Position numbers and translations under genes: made by a program | From: Charina bottae | Lineage: Eukaryota; Chordata; Lepidosauria; Squamata; Charinaidae | NCBI GenBank assembly: GCA_023362775.1 | Contig: JALMGJ010000002.1 | Coordinates: 105,567,981 to 105,631,980, forward strand | Length of the DNA: 64,000 nucleotides | Direction of reading: 5' to 3' | Shown here: piece after piece, positions 55,105 through 64,000 of the stretch | How the letters are laid out: each line of letters starts with the position of its first letter | How positions within the stretch are numbered: the first letter of the stretch is position 1 | Notes under the pieces: generated by a model | What the model saw: only the letters and a program-made list of their open reading frames with translations | Databases searched by the model: none | What the model was told of the DNA's origin: nothing

Positions 55105-55545
55105 ATTGAGTGTGATAGCAAAGCTATCGGACCCCCTCAACAAGAGAATTCCATCTGGCGGGGTCCAGGAGACGTGCCTTCTCTGCGATAGCGCCCGCCT
55201 TATGGAACATCTTGCCCCCGGAGGTGAGACTCGCCCCCTCACTCCTGGCCTTCCGGAAGGCCCTCAAGACCTGGCTCTGCCATCGAGCCTGGGATGACAG
55301 AGGTGGCAGTGCCTCCTGGGGTTGGCTGGCCCCGTAGGAATACAATCTACACCACGGTCTCCAATCCATCTTGGATTTAGATAATTTATTACTGTATAGT
55401 ATTATTTATTATTGTATTTTTAGAGGATATTTTTATAGTTTTTAAACTTTCAATTGTTGTAACCCGCCCAGAGTCCCTTGCAAGGGAGATGGGCGGGGAA
55501 TAAATTGAAATAATAAATAAATAAATAATAAAATAAAGCATTTTT
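55105..55545 (+). mobile_element. L2-type LINE 3' end
   Basis: Encodes RRRAFSAIAPALW-type sequence in shifted frames (ACLLCDSARLMEHLAPG and related), the 3' UTR, GGGAGATGGGCGGGGAATAA and an (AAAT)n tail. Same strand as the 52955 piece. Confidence 0.85.
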
Positions 55546-58289
55546 GTCTTGCCTTGAACTTTCTGAAATGGTCAAAAAGGCTCACAATATGTCCAAGGCT
55601 AGAATATTTTCCTCCATTTTTCCCCAAGTATCTTCAGTATTCAGGGTTTCTTTTTCTCTTGTCTTGTAAAAAAAACCCTAACACTTAATACATTGCCCTT
55701 GAATTTTGGTGGGTGTGTATACCAGTCAGGCATGACTGGTAAGAATACCCAGAATCTAGAACCTTGAAATGAATTGAAAAGACATCATAATACAAAACAC
55801 ATAGTATTAATCTTAATTTATAATGCATTATGAAGAAACTGGAAGGGAAGTAATTTTTTCATTTTTTCTCTAGACTTTGATTTGTTGGACAGGGCACTTT
55901 CAGTAGCATCCAAGTGTTGTTATACATAGGACCCTTCCTTTGGGCTGCATTGAAGTATATTTCTCCCATCCTTGAATTATACATCAACATAATTTGTGTT
56001 GCCCACTCCCCCAAGCTTTATTGGGCCTTGGCATCAAGGCTGGGGACCAATGATGTCCTTTAGATTTAAAGTGTGACAATTTCAGGGTAGCAAGTGGTGC
56101 ATTTACTTCTGTTATCCTACCACCCAGTGTCACCTGCCAGTGGGAAAAACAACCAGCAATCACCCTCCAAAACATGCACTGGGACATGATTTAGGGACTC
56201 TGGAACTCTGTCTCTCTTCACCCAGCTTATTGTCTGAAATACACATATATTTTATGTGTACATATGTGGGTTTATATTCTTATCCATCTCTGTATCCATC
56301 TCTATAATTGTTGCAGCTCTTGACCTGGGCTCTGTTCCTCTCACCAGCTAATCTGCTTCTGTGATCTTAATGCCTTTGTAGACTGGACATCTAACTAGAA
56401 CCTACAACAACTGGGTAAAGGTCTTTGTAATTAGAAATATAAGCACAATTTTGTTCCAAAAACTTGCTTAAGAAGTTTTGTATAGTTTCCTCTATTGCTT
56501 GCTTGGTTACTTACTTAATGAATGAAACACTGAAATCTATTTTGGATTTTTGTGGTTTAACTCTGCAAATCACCAAAAGTCAGAGAAAGGGAATGTACTA
56601 CAATGGGAATACCTTTACAGCCAGCAGCTGCTAAATTAGGGATCTTAACATGAGTGTTTCTCAAAAATAAGGCTGGCACTAGTCCATATATTGGTCAGCC
56701 CAGACAGAAGTGAAAATCGTAGGTCTATTTGTTTAGTAAATGCTCTCAGGAGAAGAGTAAGGAACAATTCTTAAAGGTAGGCTGACCATATTTCCTTGAG
56801 AGAAAAACGGGACCCTATCCACAGCTCACCGGACAAAGTGCAAGTTTACTGCAAAATGTACCTTCCAAATATGTCACATATCAGAGTGGATTAAGAAGGC
56901 TTCTCATTATTGGGGAACAAATAGTACTTTAACTACATACATCAACTCAGTTGGATAACATAATTGAGGCTCTATAGATCAAGAATACATTGTTATGATG
57001 CAATAGAGACCAAGAAGATATTTACTTTAGTATCATAACATGAAATCATAACCCTAAACTATAGTGCCTGATCTTTTATTTTAGACCCTGCTTCTCTTTT
57101 GCACTGCCGTGGAATTAACAAAAACAAAGATAAAGTTTGAATACTTTTGAGGTGTAAAACACTATAGTGTTAATAGTCTAACACAGACATACTGATAAAA
57201 AATAAAAACACAAAACAAAAGAAGAGAGTTTAATCAAACCTGGACAAAGGGAAACAAATGTGATGCACTTTTATATGTGACTTTACATCATCCCATTCAC
57301 TGCTGCCTCACCCCCACCCATTAAATGCAGCCACTGGCAGCCAAAAGATTGCATGCCCCTGCTTTAGCTATTACTGGCTATTATATTTAGGAGTTGTAAA
57401 AGAATTACAGAGCTGGATCAAGATAAAGTTAGTTGATTATACTTTTCATTGGAATTAAAATGACTACAACTAATAAATTGATTTAATCAATTCAGTTATC
57501 TTAGTCTGCACCCCTCTTACTACTTATTCTATGAGCAATTTTTTTTAAAAAAGATTCTGGTTGAAATGCAAAACTTTCTGTCAGGAATGGACATTTTCAC
57601 CCACTTCTACTCCCTGTAGAACTCCTGAACATCTCATTTAAAAGTCATCAGCCAGTTCAGTGGAGGTTTTGAGTGAGTGGTCTTAATTTTGCTTGCATGT
57701 AATGAAGTAATTTTGTTTTAAAAATGCTTACCATGCTACTATGCACCCAAAGATTTGTGGTTTAGACTGACTAAAATCAAATAAATGAACAAATGAATGT
57801 CAAATAATAAACCTTGAATTAGGGCACTCAGAAGAGCAGTATTGATTTGGTAAATCAAACTATAAACATAAAAGAAAAAAAAACATTACTTGAACTACAC
57901 AGAAGACTTTTAGTTTCCATAGAAATAGAGCTGCATGTACTCCAGTTTTAATACTTTTTTGACATATAACATTTGTGGGAAGCATCATTTTTCTTACCTT
58001 TTCCAAGTAAACATAAAGACCAAACATTTAAAAAGCTGCTTCATTCAACCTCCTTGAAGGTTACAACCAATATCTTCCTACTTCAAGTTATATTTAAAGC
58101 AAAATGTTTTAGCCTATGTCCCTCTTTGTGTCTAACTCCCCCTTTCAAGCAGAACACATTAAAGCTCAAATACAGCAGGACCTATATTAGCAACAGGCCA
58201 ATTGACCTTTCAGAAAGTCTCTTCTAATCCAAATCAACTTCAGCGAAGCAAATAAATAACAAGCAAAGAGAACCCAGCAGGCAAATGAA

Positions 58290-58318
58290 AACACACACAT
58301 ACACACACACTCTCTCTC
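58290..58318. repeat. (CA)n(CT)n microsatellite
   Basis: Imperfect CA repeat followed by CT units. Confidence 0.9.
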
Positions 58319-59331
58319 AAAGCAGTACTGAAAAATACAGACCCCAGTATCAGTGAATCAGTGATATCAGTGATTTGAGGCTTGTTAAACTGACCATACA
58401 GACAAAAAAAGGTTTTTTAAGTGTCCAAAATAATCAGTGTCTCATACTAAATATTAACCAAAAAAGAATCCCAAGATTACCAATCAATCCTTTTCCCTCC
58501 TAAAGCACATGGCCTAAGTATCATGTGTGAGAGCAATTTCAGACAGTCAGAAACATACAACTTGATACAGAGCAGTCCACTACCAAGGAAATGGTTCATC
58601 ATGCAGAGAGGAGAATGAAGCACAAGAATTTAAAACTTGATCTCACTGGAAAGAGGGATTGCATTCTTTGCTTTTCTATAACGAATCTACTTATCAGAAG
58701 ACACTGTATCCTTAAGTGCTTGTTATCTGTTTCCAGTCCAGCTTGTCAGAAGAAGCCTGATATGATGCAAACAGAAGAGAAGGTGAACTATGAGAAAAAT
58801 GTATTTTTTTCTTCTTCTTTAGTGTGCTAAAAAAGAAAGTGGTCCTAGAACATTTCCAGTTCTGTATTGACACGTGAGTCGCATGCCATGGCAAGGGAAG
58901 AAAACGACATCCAATTCCCACAACTTCAACGCATTCTGCCATCCTACTCCACCGTCTGCTAAGTCTTCTTTATGAGAAGAGGGAGGAGCTTTTGAGGACA
59001 ACCATGCCTTCAGAGAAGGAGAAGGTGGACAGCTTCTGAAGTCAGACTAGACTGGAAAAAAAGCACTCCATTTTCAGCTTTTTAAAAATTAGAATCCCTT
59101 CTTAAACCTACAGTAATCCCATTTGACTGACTGAAGGTAAGCATTCAGTTTTTTCCTAAGTCAGGGATACTTTGTGGCTGTCTGGATATTGTGTTAAACT
59201 GCCTCAGTGAGGAAGAAACCAGTTCCCCGTTCCTATCCTAGATAATGCAAATAAAGGGAATACAGTACCTCTGTCATTAAATATTATTCATATTTTGCAG
59301 AGGGAAACTAACTCAGACAATATTCCAGAGG

Positions 59332-59349
59332 AGGAGGAGGAGGAGGAAA
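59332..59349. repeat. (GGA)n short tandem repeat
   Basis: Six or seven GGA units. Confidence 0.85.
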
Positions 59350-61366
59350 ACAGTCACATATAAAATAGCAAACCATGCTAACAATATGAAAGCACCATTA
59401 CAAATCTTTTACTCTATCAAGTGTTCCCTTTAGGAAAGTAACTTCAAATGTAGCCCTGATATACAAATATTAGACACAGCTCAAAGAATACTATCCTGGG
59501 AGTAGAAAGATGGAGAATGAAACGAATGCTAATAAATATTTAAAAATTTAGGAACAGCTTAGCAGGAGGAAAATGTTACCACATTATTTGTTGTTAATTA
59601 GCTGCAGAATCTAAAGCATCTCTTTCTCTTGTCTCTTGTTAACTATGAATATGCTAATTAAAAGTTCATCCATAAGCAAGATAAAATCAAGAGAGAATGG
59701 TGATGCTTTACTAAATAAGCTGCTGGACTTTAGGAAAATAGGAGCCATAAATCTCACTGTTAATCTTAAAACAGCAGATTGTGTTCATATTCTGCATTAA
59801 GCCATAGATTGTTTAATCATTGTTTCCTTAGTAAACCACAATTATGGGTTACATGGTGGGGTTCCTACCTTATTCTAAACCACACAATCCCCCCACCACA
59901 CAGATTATGCATGAACTTAATATCATCAGCTTTCCTTGCTCACAAAGCCAGAGGCAATTAAGTTACTTTAACAATGCTTGATTTCTAAATATTCTGGAAC
60001 AGGAGACACTTTAAATGGAGTTCCAGAGCAACATTTGCTCTGGAAATAAACCTCATGCAGGTGTTATGGCAAGGATAAACCTCACAACACCAAGAGTAGT
60101 AAGCATCTCCTTCTCTCTGTAAACTCATCCTGTGATGTCAGTGAAGAGCCCATTTCAATGATACAGTGCAAACCTTAGAAACTGGGAGCCTTTGCCTATG
60201 CAGCTGTACACACAAAAACTTCCATACAATCCTGGCCACGCAAAAAAGAAGTTCAAGCTTCATGTGTAGAATCTGAACTCAAAGGTCCCTCTAGTTGCAA
60301 TCACCCATAATAGATATGACACTGATGTGAACAGGGTGCTTTTATAGAGGGGTGATGCTACTGTCCTCTGTTTGTTTTCAGGAAGACTGACTTTGCCTCT
60401 CACAGATGATGGTCACAATCTCAGCATCTTTCCATCCAAATTGGAAGACTGATTCTTTTTACACAAGGCTGGACTAGGGCTGATTAGATTTTATGGCCTA
60501 TACTTTTCTTGGCATTGGCCTTACAAGCTAATCATATTTACTGGGAGGTTGTGAACCAACTGTTATTGCTTTTCCACCTTGGTGGGATGAAACTGGAGAA
60601 TGAACTCATATGTCCAAGAACTTTAAGATGTGCCAATCACTATAAAGGTAATCACATTTGAGGGTAATGTCACTTTCCATGTATTTATGGCCACAAAGCT
60701 GGAAATATTCAGCTACAGTGCTATAATGAAATTGAAAGGGGGAAAACACATAGGTATTTTAAGAACTAAATCTGTCAAGGTCAGAGGAAAACAGCTCAAG
60801 ACAGAACTGGTCCTTATTGTAATGAGGCACAGCCAGACACATAGGTGAACTTTGGTTATACTATAAATAGGGCTTGCATTTTACACTGGCAATGGTCAAG
60901 CTTCTTTAACAGTTTTTCTAGTTCTTAGAAAAGAACCGTGTCCTTGGATCACTGCCTGTAAGGTTCCCAGACTAGCATCAACTGAGAGAAAACTGACAGA
61001 TATTATGACTTGAAACTAATTCCAGTGAGCAGGTAGATTATGGTGTTGATGATGTTTTTATTGTATGCAAACTTACTGAAGAGATATTTATTCATTTTAT
61101 TATAGAACATTGTGCCTAACATTTGTTGTAATTCTCTAGCCCCTGTCACTTCCATTACCACATTCTAGTGCACTCCATTTTATTACCCTTTCTAATTATT
61201 ATTTTCACACTCTTTATTTCATACCTTCTTTTTACACTTTGTTTGCCTTCTCAGCATTTTTCTCACTTACCTACTTGCTCTTCTGCTTATTCTTGCTAAG
61301 GGTATTTGTGGCTTTTGTCAGATTGCTAAAACGGAATGTTAATTGCAGCTTTAATCCATATGCATC

Positions 61367-61367
61367 A

Positions 61368-61411
<44 letters not shown>
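61367..61411. repeat. (AAT)n microsatellite
   Basis: About 15 uninterrupted AAT units. Confidence 0.97.
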
Positions 61412-61412
<1 letters not shown>

Positions 61413-61501
61413 GCACACAGATAATTTTTAGAACATAATTTGTCTTATAGATAAGAAGACAGTTTAAGTTATATATTAGTATACTGTATTTAACATATGA
61501 G

Positions 61502-61735
61502 AGCCAGTCTGGTGTAGTGGTTAAGGCATCAGGCTAGGAACTGGGAGACTGTGAGTTCTAGTTCCGCCTTAGGCACAAAGCCAGCTGGGTGACCTTGGTC
61601 CAGTCACACCCTCTCAGCCCTAGGAAGGAGGCAGTGGCAAACCATTTCTGAAATCTTGTCAAGAAAACTGCAGGGACTAGTCCAGGGAGTCACCAGGAGT
61701 CAACACTGACTTGAAGGCACAAGGGAAAAAAAACT
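61502..61735 (+). mobile_element. Sauria-type SINE with BovB-like body
   Basis: The tRNA-like head GAGCCAGTCTGGTGTAGTGG holds box A; the box B region (GAGTTCTAGTTCC) is slightly decayed. The body AGGAGGCAGTGGCAAACCAT then AAGAAAACTGCAGGGAC matches the 5' end of the BovB at 21881. The end GAGTCACCAGGAGTCAACAC resembles the BovB 3' end. Such SINEs use the BovB machinery. Confidence 0.85.
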
Positions 61736-61973
61736 TCAAGTTTGCTACTCCAAAGAAAATACAGACTAAGAAATAAAATAACAACTATCAGATTAAGACA
61801 TGGAAGACATGGAAGAACGACAGAAATGACACTAATCTGGCATAGCATGACAAGGAGTGCAAGTACCTGAGAGAAGACTCATTTGCTTCAATTATGATTA
61901 ATATTATCTTGTTTACACCTTTAAAGCTGATTTATACTAGCTTCTCAGATTAAATTTAAATAGCATACAGGTA

Positions 61974-62335
61974 GTCCTCAATTTATGACCACAACTGGGA
62001 CCAGAACTTCCATCACTAAGCAATGTGGTTGTTAAGTGAGTCCTGCCTGATTTTACAACCTTTTTTGCCATGGTTGTTAAGCAAATCCGACTTCCCCCAT
62101 TGAGTTTGCTTGCTGGAAGCCCCCTGGGTAGGTCGCAAATGGCAATCACATGGGTGACTCTGGGTGCTGCAACCATCGTAAATACATGCCGGTTGCCAAG
62201 CGTCCAAATTTTGATCACGTGACCATGGGTACACTGTGACGGTCACAAGTGCAAGGATTGGTCGCAAGTCACTTTTTTCAGCACTGTCATAACTTTGAAT
62301 GGTTGTTAAATGAATGATCATAAGCTGAATTTTGA
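61974..62335. mobile_element. DNA-transposon-like repeat fragment
   Basis: Starts CAGGTAGTCCTCAATTTATG and holds GACC/GGTC and GTTAAGTGA/TGGTTGTTAA words in both orientations, with a decayed inverted end near 62320. It is a common squamate repeat; superfamily not certain (possibly Tigger/mariner-like). Confidence 0.5.
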
Positions 62336-62698
62336 TATGGATGTGGAGAAAGTACTAAGAGAATCAATCATGGATTTCCCACGTCACTTATGCTTTGAGT
62401 TTATACTACATATAAAATTAAAATAGTAAAAAATAAACAATGAATTCTTCCTCCTTTAAATAATCTAGCACTACAAACAAGTCCACCATTTGGAACTACA
62501 GAATTAAAAAATGGAGGCCATGCACTCCAAGCCAAACACAACATTGCCCTTATTGCACCAGCTATATATAAATCATCATATTGGACACTAATGCCCTGCT
62601 GTAAGTTCTCTTCTGCAGTACCCTGTGGACTTCACAAGAAGAAATGTGCATCACGGTGATCAAATGTAGATATAACTTATCAAAGGGATGATCTACAG

Positions 62699-62967
62699 CA
62701 GGGCTTTCCAAAGTTTTCCCACGGCGACACACCAACCGCCGTTGGTGTGTCGCCGTGGGAAAACCCGGAAGTGCCGCCATTGCGGCAGCACGCAAAAACC
62801 CGGAAGCGCTGCTGCCGCTTTCAGGTTTTTGTGCGCCGCCTTTGGTGTGTCACCGCAGGAAAACCCGGAAGCGCTGATGATGATCAGCGCTTCCAGGTTG
62901 TGTGGTGACACACCAGAGTGTGTGGTGACACACTTTTGTGTCGTGACACACAGTTTGGAAAGCTCTG
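62699..62967. mobile_element. hAT-type MITE
   Basis: 269 bp. Terminal inverted repeats CAGGGCTTTCCAAA and (inverse) CAGAGCTTTCCAAA, with an exact 8-bp target duplication ATCTACAG at 62691-62698 and 62968-62975. The 8-bp duplication and CAG start are hAT hallmarks. The inside is GC- and CpG-rich with inverted GTGTGTCGCCGTGGGAAAAC units and no coding capacity. Confidence 0.9.
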
Positions 62968-62975
62968 ATCTACAG

Positions 62976-64000
62976 TATACAATGGCCTAAGGAATTTGCA
63001 AGAAATTCTGTAATCCTGAAATAAATGGCATAATCTTTTTAGATCAAGTTTACAGCATATCATTTCCTAAAAGTTACAGAGTGTAATACTACTTGACAAG
63101 TCCAATTTTTTATCATTTCCTTTTTACATGAAACTAAGTAATTTGCATGTGGAAATTACTCCAGATCTTTGCTTAACCACTCCAGAAACTTTTGCTGTCA
63201 TTTCTGGCAAGTTGATTTCCCCCCTTTTTTTGTGAAGAAAGGATATAGAATTGTGTCTAAATAAATGGCTGCAAATGAAGAGCTCCTCCATTTTCTGAAG
63301 AAATTCCTTAATAGACTGAAATGCAATTGTGTTTGTATGTGTTAGTGTGTGTTTTTGTGTGTACATTTTTTATTATATCAACATAAAATACAAAACATAC
63401 CAGTGGGTTTTATAGTCTGTAGCATAATTTTTCATTTACTTTGGATGTAAAAACAGTATTTATTGTAATCTAACAAAAGAGAGAGAAAGAAATGGAAAAA
63501 AGGAGAGAGAATTGCATTAAAATGTAATCGGAATTATAATATGGAAAACTTACTAAAATAGTAACCCCTTGTGAATAGGGTTTGCAACCAACTCAGAGCC
63601 AGTTTCTCCAAGTAATATGGAATTGGCCACAGGGGAGGAATTTATTCAAATGGTTCTGAAGAAGCCAAAAGAAAATAATAGGGGGAATGTTTTCCTACAT
63701 GCATACACTAAAATACATTGAACAGTACAAAAACACTCAGCTGAAATTATCTCTGCATAGGTTAATGGAACTGGAAGCTAACAGTGTTATTTGAAATTTA
63801 CAGGTATTTCACAAAGAGCTTATAAAATACTTCTTTAATATTCCATTCCCCTTTGGTCATATCATAACAATTTGCAATATGAATACCCATGTGTTAATAC
63901 TTCTGAGGCCTAGTCTTATAGATATATACAAGAATACCTGAATTCAGTGAGTTCTGCTGTTCAGGATTTCAGCTCTACACATGGGACCTTCTGAATTTTC
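62976..64000. other. Intronic sequence, no gene seen
   Basis: AT-rich; no exon or repeat family recognised. Confidence 0.45.

Larger units (their letters stand above)
55546..61501. other. Long unique intronic stretch
   Basis: No exon or clear repeat over 6 kb except microsatellites at 58290-58318, 59332-59349 and 61367-61411 and weak DNA-transposon-like scraps near 56770 and 57330. 59560-59760 has even composition and several TTAATTAG/CTAATTAA words, a possible conserved non-coding element. Confidence 0.45.

Noticed and set aside
56765..56890. Possible hAT repeat with GGCTGACCATATTTCC
   Set aside because: Too short and decayed; no inverted ends or target duplication found.

Overview
This is squamate reptile DNA, possibly snake (the species cannot be fixed from sequence alone). 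It is AT-rich, has no prokaryotic gene organisation, and is dense with the repeat mix typical of lizards and snakes: BovB, L2, a Sauria-type SINE, two tRNA-derived SINE families, Penelope-like elements, HAL1-like L1 derivatives, a Tc1 transposon and a hAT MITE. I find one host coding exon: 123 nt on the minus strand at 3006-3128, with clean splice sites, encoding the segment just after the transmembrane helix of a teneurin, most likely TENM2. The rest of the window is therefore best read as the very large introns on either side of that exon. The 61 kb to its right lies 5' in the transcript and the 3 kb to its left lies 3'.

Layout: 1-4070 holds the exon, a compound CA/GA microsatellite just upstream of its acceptor and little else. 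4075-6118 has a SINE, an L2 tail and a nearly complete Tc1/mariner element whose transposase is broken by one missing base. About 7400-8080 looks like a solo LTR. 8085-20590 is mostly unique intron with LINE and SINE fragments. 20590-26345 is a nest: one old minus-strand LINE carries a SINE, a 3.3 kb BovB and a 5'-truncated Penelope element, and the BovB carries a 181 bp piece of another LINE. 28195-31960 is a second nest: a Penelope element split by a Ty3/gypsy element of the chromodomain Tf1/sushi type with 396 bp LTRs. 33012-34560 and 47062-49961 are ORF1-only L1 derivatives. 36803-38430 is the longest L2 copy. 40356-40868 is a second Penelope copy. 43690-44815 is another LINE. 52955-55545 has two L2 pieces. 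61502-62967 ends with a Sauria-type SINE, a DNA-transposon fragment and a hAT MITE.

Most notable observations: (1) two Penelope families each carry a hammerhead-ribozyme-like fold with a 4-nt palindrome in place of stem III, as expected for ribozymes acting as dimers, and one family shows a compensatory stem I change; (2) the gypsy element has a 12-nt perfect complement between the start of its inferred transcript and the sequence beside its 5' LTR, the hallmark of self-primed reverse transcription; (3) one 12-bp motif occurs four times around BovB and Penelope, recording sequential insertion at one site; (4) a both-end-truncated LINE fragment with an intact reading frame sits in the BovB between 24-bp direct repeats. 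No functional mobile-element protein is intact; all are decayed.
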